Assembly: GCF_003675895.1 (NCBI RefSeq)
Contig: NZ_ML014761.1
Coordinates: 26,706-90,705, forward strand
DNA: 64,000 nucleotides
Direction of reading: 5' to 3'
Source: Parashewanella curva
Lineage (GTDB): Bacteria; Pseudomonadota; Gammaproteobacteria; Enterobacterales; Shewanellaceae
Shown here: positions 57,127 through 64,000 of the stretch, one piece after another
Numbering within the stretch: position 1 is the first letter of the stretch
Layout of the letters: every line of letters starts with the position of its first letter
Notes under the pieces: generated by a model
Seen by the model: only the letters and a program-made list of their open reading frames with translations
Told to the model about the DNA's origin: nothing
The model's database searches: none
Position numbers and translations under genes: made by a program

Positions 57127-57798
57127 ATGATAAGACCCATTAAAAATGTGCTGACAACATCTCGAGTTCAATCCTTGCGTCAGCTTATCGCCCACGGTCA
57201 GTTTGAAGATGGCAAAAATACCGCTGGTTGGCACGCACAAGGTGTAAAAACCAATCTCCAATGGCAGGCAAAAGATGACATTGCCGAAGAGTTGAATCAC
57301 GCCGTTGCCCATGCATTAACCTCAAACCCTGAATTTACCGCGTTAACCTATCCCAAAAAAATGATGCCGTTTATTGTCAGCAAATCGACAAATCAAGGCG
57401 GTTATGGCGATCACATTGACGATGCTATTATGCATAATGAGGAGTTAGTGCGTACTGACATTTCTTGTACGATTTTCCTTTCTGATCCTAACGACTATCA
57501 GGGCGGTGAATTGACCATGATTTTAGGAGGCGTCGAGATGGCTTATAAACTGGAAGCCGGTGATGCCATCGTTTACCCAAGTACAACCTTACACCGCGTC
57601 AATCCTGTTACTTCAGGCGAACGATTAGCAGTATTGACTTGGATTGAGAGCTTAGTTTCAAGCCCTGATAAACGCGAGATATTGCATGATTTAGATGCCG
57701 CAAGGAAGACAATCATGCAACAACATGGTAAAACCCCCGAGTTTGATTTGATCACCAAATCTCATGCTAATTTACTTCGCCGCTGGGCGATCACCTAA
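57127..57798 (+). CDS. PiuC/YbiX-type Fe(II)/2-oxoglutarate-dependent hydroxylase
   Basis: 223 aa, starting at ATG 57127. Iron ligands H96, D98 and H156 and the 2-oxoglutarate-binding R166 are all present (GYGDHIDDA, STTLHRVNP, GERLAV). PKHD-type hydroxylases of this group are found with catecholate siderophore receptors such as PiuA/Fiu and may process siderophores. The following three genes overlap or abut, forming an iron-uptake operon. Confidence 0.93.
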   Translation: MIRPIKNVLTTSRVQSLRQLIAHGQFEDGKNTAGWHAQGVKTNLQWQAKDDIAEELNHAVAHALTSNPEFTALTYPKKMMPFIVSKSTNQGGYGDHIDDAIMHNEELVRTDISCTIFLSDPNDYQGGELTMILGGVEMAYKLEAGDAIVYPSTTLHRVNPVTSGERLAVLTWIESLVSSPDKREILHDLDAARKTIMQQHGKTPEFDLITKSHANLLRRWAIT

Positions 57799-57820
57799 GG
57801 CTGATTATAGACTCGATGTT

Positions 57821-58111
57821 ATGACATTTTCTCTTCCCGTTTTTATTCGAACCTTAATGGCCATTTTTGGCGGCTACGGAGTTGGCATTTGTGCCAGTTT
57901 CGGCATGATCCCTGTGTCATTATGGCTATTCACCAACAATACCCATGATGCGATTTTTATTGGCCTAATGTTTAGCTACCTGTTTGCGTTTATGGCTTTT
58001 ATTTGGTGTTTTTGCTGTAAAAATACGGTTCACTGCATTCGTGATATCGGTCTCGCCAGTGTGACACTAATGGGCTTGTATTATCTATTTCCTGTTGAGG
58101 TGATGTCGTGA
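57821..58111 (+). CDS. DUF3649 small membrane protein
   Basis: 96 aa from ATG 57821 (a longer frame starts inside piuC and is rejected). Two to three transmembrane helices; it matches the DUF3649 type that precedes PepSY membrane proteins in iron clusters. Its TGA stop overlaps the GTG start of the next gene. Confidence 0.82.
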   Translation: MTFSLPVFIRTLMAIFGGYGVGICASFGMIPVSLWLFTNNTHDAIFIGLMFSYLFAFMAFIWCFCCKNTVHCIRDIGLASVTLMGLYYLFPVEVMS

Positions 58112-59649
58112 AAGGAAATTTTAGACGCTCGATGATCTGGCTGCATACTTACAGCGGACTCTTATTAAGCTGGCTACTATTTGCCGTGTTTGTAACTGGA
58201 ACGCTCAGCTACTACTCTGATGAAATTGATGTTTGGATGCAACCTGAAAAGCTTGAACAGCAAGCTCAACAGCAGGTGATCCCTCAAGCCATTGCCACAC
58301 TTAACCAAAAAGCCCAAGGTGCTAGCCGTTGGAACATTAATTTAGGCAGTGAGCGTGATCCTAAAGCCGAGATCCGCTGGCAAATGCCGGGACAAGGCCG
58401 CCGAGATGGGCAAAAGCAATCCTTAGCCTCAACAGAGACTCAACCTAGAGAAACCGTTGGCGGCAGCTTTTTTGTGCACTTCCACTATACGCTTGAACTC
58501 AGGGAATACGGTGGTCGCTATATCACTGGAATTGCCGCCTTTACCATGTTGATCGGTGTCTTTACCGGTATCTTTACTCACAGACGTTTTTTTAAAGATT
58601 TCTTTTTACTGCGCTGGCAAAATCTAAAACGCGCCATGATTGACGCTCATGCCATTATCGGAATTGTCACCATTCCGTTTTGTTTTGTGATTTGTTTAAG
58701 CGCCATGATGTTTTACTTTTCACTCTACGTTCCCGCATCAGCTAACTATCACTATGATAAAGGTTACCGCCAATTGTCATCCCAAGTGAGTCCTAAAGGG
58801 TTTTCTCGTAAAGCATCTGGCGAGTTGGCTCAGCCCATTCAAAACATCACGCCAATACTAGACCAAGTGAAATCGCAGTGGTCAGAGCCAAACAGCATCA
58901 GTTGGATCAGCTATTATCACCCTTATGATCAAAATGGGTACTTGATGTTTTATCGCAATAAGAGTGACTTATCGCGCCAAAGTGAAACCTTAACTTTTGA
59001 TGCCAGCTCAGGTGAACTACTTCATCAAACCCAAGCACCGCGAGTACCAAAGCTGATCAGTTATGTCTTTTTAGGACTCCATGAAGGCAAATTTGCCAGT
59101 GATGGTCTTCGCTTCGTGTTGTTTATCTTAGGAGCCTTAAGCTCCGCACTTATCGCTACTGGTGCGATTTTATGGCTTAACAACCGTATCGAACGCAATG
59201 TCAGTCATTCAGGTACTAAGTTAATAGATTGGAGCAATAAAGCCTTACTCGGTGGATTACCCATTGGTATTGCCTGCTTGCTGTTAGCGAACCGCTTATT
59301 ACCCACTCATCTTGATGGACGTTACGAGTTAGAGTTAATGAGCTTTTTCGGTGGCTGGGGAGCTTGTCTGCTGTTAGCAATAGCGTTTAAAGCCCGCCAA
59401 TATTGGCAACATAATTTACTGCTATTAGCGGTATTATTACTCAGTTTACCTCTTATTGATCTTGTTGGATCTGGGCAATATCTGATCACTGCGATTCAGA
59501 ATGGAAATCTCACCTTTATTGGGGTCGAAATAGGTATTGTGACTTCAGCGTTATTGGCATTAGTGTTAAGACGATACTTATCTCAACGTCACCTAACCTC
59601 GGAGTCAAAATCAGTTAAAAACGCTGTAAAAAAGGTTGCCGCATGTTGA
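58108..59649 (+). CDS. PepSY-associated membrane protein (PiuB/FoxB-like)
   Basis: 513 aa, starting at GTG 58108 with 4-bp overlap. N-terminal WLHTYSGLLLSWLLFAVFVTG helix, periplasmic PepSY-type region, and further helices near 190-225 and 340-360, then a C-terminal set of four. Conserved His residues in HTYSG, HFHYTL and HEGKFASDG suggest heme or iron binding and ferric-siderophore reduction (inference from the FoxB/PiuB relatives). Central member of this iron operon. Confidence 0.88.
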   Translation: MKGNFRRSMIWLHTYSGLLLSWLLFAVFVTGTLSYYSDEIDVWMQPEKLEQQAQQQVIPQAIATLNQKAQGASRWNINLGSERDPKAEIRWQMPGQGRRDGQKQSLASTETQPRETVGGSFFVHFHYTLELREYGGRYITGIAAFTMLIGVFTGIFTHRRFFKDFFLLRWQNLKRAMIDAHAIIGIVTIPFCFVICLSAMMFYFSLYVPASANYHYDKGYRQLSSQVSPKGFSRKASGELAQPIQNITPILDQVKSQWSEPNSISWISYYHPYDQNGYLMFYRNKSDLSRQSETLTFDASSGELLHQTQAPRVPKLISYVFLGLHEGKFASDGLRFVLFILGALSSALIATGAILWLNNRIERNVSHSGTKLIDWSNKALLGGLPIGIACLLLANRLLPTHLDGRYELELMSFFGGWGACLLLAIAFKARQYWQHNLLLLAVLLLSLPLIDLVGSGQYLITAIQNGNLTFIGVEIGIVTSALLALVLRRYLSQRHLTSESKSVKNAVKKVAAC

Positions 59650-59936
59650 TCATTCATTTTCTATCACTGTTGGCTATCTTGTGTTTTTCCTTCAGCCAAA
59701 GTAAGCATTTCAATGTAGTCTTCGGTCAATGCTTATCGGATAAATCATCAAAGTTAATGCAAATCAGTGGAGTATTAGCATTGATCGTCACTCAATGGCT
59801 GTTACCTCAACAAGCTCAAGTTGGAGTGAGTTATGTCTCTTGGTTGTGTGGGGTTTCTATGTGGATCGTACTTACTGGAATGTCGTTAAGCTACTTTCAT
59901 CATAAGAAGAGTAAAGCACGTCCGAAGAGAAGATAA
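59643..59936 (+). CDS. DUF3325 small membrane protein
   Basis: 97 aa, overlapping the PepSY gene by 7 bp. Three transmembrane helices with a basic C-terminal tail (KKSKARPKRR). Fits DUF3325, the usual last member of the piuC-DUF3649-PepSY operon. The end of the gene runs into a tandem GATAA repeat. Confidence 0.8.
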   Translation: MLIIHFLSLLAILCFSFSQSKHFNVVFGQCLSDKSSKLMQISGVLALIVTQWLLPQQAQVGVSYVSWLCGVSMWIVLTGMSLSYFHHKKSKARPKRR

Positions 59937-59953
59937 GATAAGATAAGAAGTTT

Positions 59954-59985
59954 CCAGCAGTAGAAGCGAACACCTCTACTGCTGG
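59954..59985. terminator. Hairpin between convergent DUF3325 and yjeH-like genes
   Basis: CCAGCAGTAGA (59954-59964) / TCTACTGCTGG (59975-59985), 11-bp stem, 10-nt loop. It lacks a clean T-run, though the adjacent (AGATA)n is T-rich on the - strand. A bidirectional terminator is likely. Confidence 0.7.
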
Positions 59986-59991
59986 GATGTA

Positions 59992-61236
59992 CTAAATTGC
60001 AGCTTGTTTAGCAGCGAGATACTTCTTTTGTCGCCAAATCAATGGAATACTCACCAGTGCAAGTCCCACGGCATAACTCATACTCGCACCCAAGGCGTAA
60101 CCCATCGCCAAACAGAATCCACAGCCAGTAATAATAAGTGGTAAATTCCGCTTACTGAGTAATCTTATCGCCGCCAGCATCGCCATCAAATAGATGATCA
60201 CAAATACACCATTAGTCCATGCAATTAGGCTTTCTAGATCATGTTCGCTAATAAAGGTCAGAACTAAAATCGTTGCCATAAAGCTTAAAATGACAGACAG
60301 TGCGCGCTCAGGCACACCGTTGTTATTGACCTTCGCTAAGCTGCTCGGTAGTAACCCTTCTTCACTGAAACTGCGAACTAATCGTGCCGCACTGGCATTG
60401 TAAACATTCACCGTTGCCAGCCCGCTTAAAATCCCTAATATACCGATAACAATTGCACCGTAGCCACCTAGCAACTTATCGAAAATGCCCGCCATCGCTA
60501 ACGATGATTCCGTTGGCACTAATAAGATCAAGGTCGTACAAGCTAGATAAATGATACCTACCAAAACCACACCAATGATCATTGCAGGTAACATATCCTT
60601 TTTAGGATCTTCAAAATCATCGGCTAGGTGACTCATTGCTTCAACGCCAAGAAAACTCCAAAAGGCAATTCCCATAGCGGCAAACACCGGAGAAATAGCC
60701 ATTTCATCCATTGGTTGCCATTCCAGCTTTTCAAAATGAACACCGCTGGCAGCAAATAGCGCGATGACAATCGCAACAACCGTCAGTGTAAGTGCAAACT
60801 GTACTTTGGCTGATAGCTGTAATCCTTGACGCCCCACTAAAAACAACCCAAGCACTACCAGAAGTTGTAACATCAGTTCTGCTGTACCTTCAACTGGGTA
60901 TATAGATTTCACAAACTCAAAGGTCATTAAGATTGCAGCAGGGGCACCAAAGGGCACCACAAACAAAAAGATCAAACCAATGGTACGCCCTAAGGTTCGA
61001 CCAAAAGCTTTTTCAACAAAGTACGCAGGACCTGCAGAATGAGGGTAGCGACCTGACAACTTACCAAATATTAAGGTAACCGGAATAATGGTGAGCGTCA
61101 GGATTGCCCAAGCCCACAAGGCTCCAACACCTGCTAGCTTAACCGTCACTTGCGGCAAAATAAAAACCCCTGTCCCCAACAAAGTGGTGGCCATTAATCC
61201 AGCCCCTTGCCAGCGTCCAATCTTTGCATTCATCAA
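59992..61236 (-). CDS. YjeH-like amino-acid exporter (APC family)
   Basis: 414 aa, about 11-12 transmembrane helices. Starts with GAGLMATTLLGTGVFILPQVT, the APC-family substrate loop, and contains SFLGVEAMSHLADDFEDPKKD, typical of the L-methionine/branched-chain amino-acid exporter YjeH. Transcribed divergently from an Lrp-type regulator, which by position probably controls it in response to amino acids. Confidence 0.88.
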   Translation of the reverse strand: MMNAKIGRWQGAGLMATTLLGTGVFILPQVTVKLAGVGALWAWAILTLTIIPVTLIFGKLSGRYPHSAGPAYFVEKAFGRTLGRTIGLIFLFVVPFGAPAAILMTFEFVKSIYPVEGTAELMLQLLVVLGLFLVGRQGLQLSAKVQFALTLTVVAIVIALFAASGVHFEKLEWQPMDEMAISPVFAAMGIAFWSFLGVEAMSHLADDFEDPKKDMLPAMIIGVVLVGIIYLACTTLILLVPTESSLAMAGIFDKLLGGYGAIVIGILGILSGLATVNVYNASAARLVRSFSEEGLLPSSLAKVNNNGVPERALSVILSFMATILVLTFISEHDLESLIAWTNGVFVIIYLMAMLAAIRLLSKRNLPLIITGCGFCLAMGYALGASMSYAVGLALVSIPLIWRQKKYLAAKQAAI

Positions 61237-61370
61237 TTTTGTTACCTAGCCTCACAACTAAAACTCTGGCAGAACAGGCTACCAGTCGTTATATTCAAAT
61301 AAATTCTAAGTGGTGAATTATAGAGATAAGTGAAAAACAATGTGCTGGCATTACTAAAAAATTTTGACTC

Positions 61371-61422
61371 TTTTTCAGGCAAAGTGTCGGAATTTTGCTT
61401 TTTTTCAGTCAAAATGTCGGAA
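61371..61422. promoter_or_regulatory. Direct repeat pair in the yjeH-lrp intergenic region
   Basis: Two copies of TTTTTCAG(G/T)CAAA(G/A)TGTCGGAA at 61371-61392 and 61401-61422. They are spaced 30 bp start to start, about three helical turns, so a dimer or octamer could bind both on the same face. They lie 24 bp before the lrp-like start. Likely operator for the adjacent regulator. Confidence 0.65.
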
Positions 61423-61445
61423 ATAGGGAAAATCGGAGCAGTACT

Positions 61446-61874
61446 ATGGATAAATTTGACCAAGCTATCATCAACGAACTAAGAAAAAACGCCCGCCAGA
61501 GTATTTCTCATATTGCCGACCAAGTGAGTTTATCTCGAAGTGCGGTTACTGAGCGCATCAAGCGTCTTGAAAAAAATGGCACTATTCGTGGTTATCAAGT
61601 GTTACTGAGCGAATCACAGAAACAAGGCGTTAGTGCCTATTTTGAAATTGAGCATACCTGTGCTCGTAGTAATGAAATCATTCCGACGTTTCAAGCCATC
61701 CCTGAAATCCAAACCTGTTTTGGGATCAGCGGCAGCATGGATCTTCTCGTATTTGTGAAAGCTGGTTCCATGCAGCGTTTGCATGAAATTCGAGAGTTTA
61801 TTGATGCCCAAGACACCATAAAGTCAATTAAAACTCATGTAGTGATGAGTGAGTGGATAAACAACTTGGGGTAA
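61446..61874 (+). CDS. Lrp/AsnC family transcriptional regulator
   Basis: 142 aa from ATG 61446 (GGAG upstream); a longer frame starts inside the direct repeats and is rejected. N-terminal winged-HTH (SISHIADQVSLSRSAVTERIKRLEKNGTIRGY) and a C-terminal RAM ligand-binding domain (FGISGSMDLLVFVKAGS). Binds amino acids and forms octamers. Divergent from the YjeH-like exporter gene, which is the usual arrangement for a local Lrp regulator. Confidence 0.92.
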   Translation: MDKFDQAIINELRKNARQSISHIADQVSLSRSAVTERIKRLEKNGTIRGYQVLLSESQKQGVSAYFEIEHTCARSNEIIPTFQAIPEIQTCFGISGSMDLLVFVKAGSMQRLHEIREFIDAQDTIKSIKTHVVMSEWINNLG

Positions 61875-62004
61875 AAATCTGGAGGCGTATTGATTAAGTA
61901 ACCATTAATAAAAAGTGAAGACTCGTCCATATTGTGCACTTCACCTATTCTCTGAGATTAAATAGGTAAATAATACCAACAACATTTACTCAGTATTTAA
62001 CCCA

Positions 62005-63492
62005 ATGGTAAAAAAGGTTTTTTCAGGTGTACTACTTCTAACTGTATTGTTAATGAGTATGGCAGCAAGGGCTGATACACCATACCAAAGGCCAACAGCC
62101 CCTAAATTCAAATCAAATGCGGTTGAGGGGTACATACAATCACAACAACAAAAGTTTAACTCTTCAGAATTATCATCCTTATTTACACGCACTTTCCCTT
62201 ATTCGCTCGATAACACCATATTCCAACAAAACGTTGACACTGCAAGCGACATAAGCTCTCTAAGGACATACGTAGTAACTGGAGCTGATTTACAAGCCAT
62301 GTGGCTTAGAGACAGTTCCAATCAACTCTCCCCTTATGCATTCTTAATCTCAAAAGATGACCGACTGTTTAAGCTATTGGTAGGCCTAGCAAATTCTCAA
62401 GCTGAATTTGTCTTAAAGGATAGCTTTGCCAATGCCTTTATTGTCCCTAATGGCCCTCAATCGTCACATAATGATGATCAAACCTATAAACAGTATCAAC
62501 AAGCGGCTATGAAGCCCCCTGTCTTCGAACGTAAGTTTGAGCCTGATTCTTTAGCCGCTGTCCTAAAACTTCAAAGAGTCATCCTCGAAAATACAAGCAC
62601 TCAACAAAAACAACAACTTTTAGATGATATACAGAAAAACTGGCTATTAGCTGACAATGTCATTGTTGAGTTGCTCAGTGCATGGACTGGGGATTTCGAT
62701 GATCTCTCAAACCCAAGCAATCAATACTATTACTACTTTTCTAGACCAGGGGCTAACGCGTTAAATACATTGGTAAATGGTGTAGGAAACCCAAGCAAAA
62801 CAACAGGATTAGTAAGGACGGTATTTCGGCCAAGTGACGATGCCACCTCACTCCCTTATAATGTTCCAGTTAACTTTATGCTAGCCAGTGAGTTAAAGCG
62901 TCTTACCACTCAATATTCCCTTATTACAAACATTGATAACCAAGTCACTCCAAAATTGATTGGGCTATCGAACAAAATCTTGCAAGCACTAAAAGCGAAC
63001 TCAATAGAAGGAAGCGGAACAAGCACTCGATACTCGTATGAATTAGACGGCTTTGGTAATAGAAAATTTATGGATGACGGTAATATTCCCTCTTTACTTT
63101 CACTGCCCGTTATCGCCCCTAATTTATACGAAACCAACATTTACCAGCAAACACGAAAGCAAATCTTAAATGCCTCTACCAACCCTTATTTTTTTGACGG
63201 AAGCGATTCAATTCAAGGAGGCGTGGGCAGTCCACATACAGGACCAAACAGGATCTGGCCGTTATCATTAATCAGTCAAGCAGAAAGCAGTGCTGACGAA
63301 AACGAAATCAAGACACTACTCGCAGCACTTATCAATTCATCTCAAAAGAACGGATTGATTTACGAGAGTTACTCGTCATCAAATTATCAAGACATAACAA
63401 GGGAGAACTTCGCTTGGGCCAATGCCGAGTTTGCCAACTTTATCATTTGGCTAATAGAAAAACACCCAAACATAGTATTAAAAAGCCAATGA
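62005..63492 (+). CDS. Secreted GH125 exo-alpha-1,6-mannosidase
   Basis: 495 aa with a signal peptide (LLLTVLLMSMAARA). Matches metal-independent GH125 mannosidases: DLQAMWLRDSSNQLSPY (95-111), FERKFEPDSLAAVLKL, the sugar-binding QGGVGSPHTGPNRIWPLSL and TRENFAWANAEF. The family removes alpha-1,6-mannose from N-glycans and yeast mannan. Exported, so it acts on external host or food glycans. Single gene without a polysaccharide-utilisation neighbourhood. Confidence 0.9.
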   Translation: MVKKVFSGVLLLTVLLMSMAARADTPYQRPTAPKFKSNAVEGYIQSQQQKFNSSELSSLFTRTFPYSLDNTIFQQNVDTASDISSLRTYVVTGADLQAMWLRDSSNQLSPYAFLISKDDRLFKLLVGLANSQAEFVLKDSFANAFIVPNGPQSSHNDDQTYKQYQQAAMKPPVFERKFEPDSLAAVLKLQRVILENTSTQQKQQLLDDIQKNWLLADNVIVELLSAWTGDFDDLSNPSNQYYYYFSRPGANALNTLVNGVGNPSKTTGLVRTVFRPSDDATSLPYNVPVNFMLASELKRLTTQYSLITNIDNQVTPKLIGLSNKILQALKANSIEGSGTSTRYSYELDGFGNRKFMDDGNIPSLLSLPVIAPNLYETNIYQQTRKQILNASTNPYFFDGSDSIQGGVGSPHTGPNRIWPLSLISQAESSADENEIKTLLAALINSSQKNGLIYESYSSSNYQDITRENFAWANAEFANFIIWLIEKHPNIVLKSQ

Positions 63493-63807
63493 GATACTGT
63501 CTCTACGCTGTAATGACGGTGTAAAGTAAGCTGAAAACATTAAAGATTAAAACTCATTTTTGTCGGACAGAAATAAGTCAGCGTAGAGTTATCTAAGTTC
63601 TTTTGCGAGGAGTGATTACTTACAGCTAAAGAGAGCCTCTTTTATTATACCATTCGACCCTTTCACAAGCAGCTCTTGCGGACATCGAAATCACCTGAAC
63701 ATTAATTGAATAACGTTACTGTTAACTTATTAAATGAATATTCTTTATTTGATATTCCACTACTCTCTATGAGAATCTGTTACTAAGCAAAGCATTAGGT
63801 ATATACG
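63493..63807. other. 315-bp intergenic region
   Basis: AT-rich. The only structure seen is an inverted repeat CTCTACGCTG (63501-63510) / CAGCGTAGAG (63579-63588), 68 bp apart, which may be a terminator-like fold after the mannosidase. A short - strand frame near 63690 loosely resembles a transposase tail but is too short to support. No other gene is seen. Confidence 0.55.
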
Positions 63808-64000
63808 ATGACTGTTGGCGGGACTACTACTCAGAGCCACTTTGAAACTTGTAAGACGGTACTAACCAAAAAGCCTCGCGATGCAATTAATTACTTAACT
63901 TTTAGAGGTTCATGCTTCGATACCAATGATACTCTCCACTACCATTACTATTGCTTGAACGACACAGAGAAGGAAAGACTTAAAGCCTTTTTTACTCATC
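63808..64000 (+). CDS. Orphan protein of unknown function, truncated by window end
   Basis: The first 64 residues are present (MTVGGTTTQSHFETCK start), and no stop occurs before the window ends. Polar, His/Cys/Tyr-rich, no signal peptide, no recognised family. AT-rich like the other orphan genes. Start ATG 63808 has a weak AGG upstream. Confidence 0.5.
   Translation, partial: MTVGGTTTQSHFETCKTVLTKKPRDAINYLTFRGSCFDTNDTLHYHYYCLNDTEKERLKAFFTH

Noticed and set aside
63628..63700. Short - strand frame resembling a transposase C-terminus (ACERVEWYNKRGSL)
   Set aside because: Too short and without other transposase motifs; could be chance.

Overview
The window reads as a chromosomal segment of a marine gammaproteobacterium in or near the Shewanellaceae (Shewanella or Parashewanella type). 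This is inferred from the mix of genes: ntrBC next to a DUF4124 gene, an EnvZ/OmpR pair, a TIGR01621-type pseudouridine synthase next to rsmJ, complete molybdopterin and molybdate-uptake operons, a PiuC/PepSY iron cluster, MSHA-pilin-like proteins and moderate-to-low GC. No rRNA, tRNA, CRISPR array, prophage or complete transposase gene was seen.

Layout. 1-6 kb: two orphan genes, a PAS chemoreceptor, two tandem MSHA-pilin-like genes and adenosine deaminase, with two copies of a short inverted-repeat element (MITE). 6-24 kb: exported hydrolases and peptidases (DUF885, lysophospholipase, an M16 pair, M20, M14), TrmL, a DTW tRNA-modifying enzyme, a DGSG-repeat lipoprotein and a GIY-YIG protein, interspersed with orphan genes, one of them broken by two frameshifts. 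24-36 kb: ferritin, moeA-moeB, a MarC protein, an SDR, ETF-QO, then a Moco-riboswitch-controlled moaA-moaB and moaC-moaD-moaE-modA-modB-modC. 36-51 kb: a PepSY protein with a two-component pair, RNA-modifying enzymes, a LemA-like protein, two eukaryote-like orphan genes (a coiled-coil protein and a RING-finger protein) flanking a peroxiredoxin, then envZ-ompR, a uracil-DNA glycosylase-like gene, a Bcr/CflA efflux pump and ntrC-ntrB. 51-60 kb: an iron alcohol dehydrogenase operon, a tonB gene interrupted by a 1-nt frameshift in an A7 tract, a Fur-boxed siderophore receptor, the third MITE copy and piuC-DUF3649-PepSY-DUF3325. 60-64 kb: a YjeH-type amino-acid exporter divergent from an Lrp regulator, a secreted GH125 mannosidase and a truncated orphan gene.

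How it fits together. Housekeeping operons (molybdenum cofactor, nitrogen control, iron uptake) form the backbone. Between them, usually as single genes with their own promoters, sit orphan genes that are Ser/Thr- or Gln-rich, coiled-coil or zinc-binding. The clearest is a 174-aa protein with an intact C3HC4 RING finger followed by a C2HC finger. The others cannot be assigned, but the pattern suggests a dispersed set of host- or predator-interaction proteins. Other points of interest are the MSHA-like pilins without a prepilin leader, the MITE that has landed between stop codon and terminator twice, the tonB homopolymer frameshift, and several strongly structured intergenic elements.
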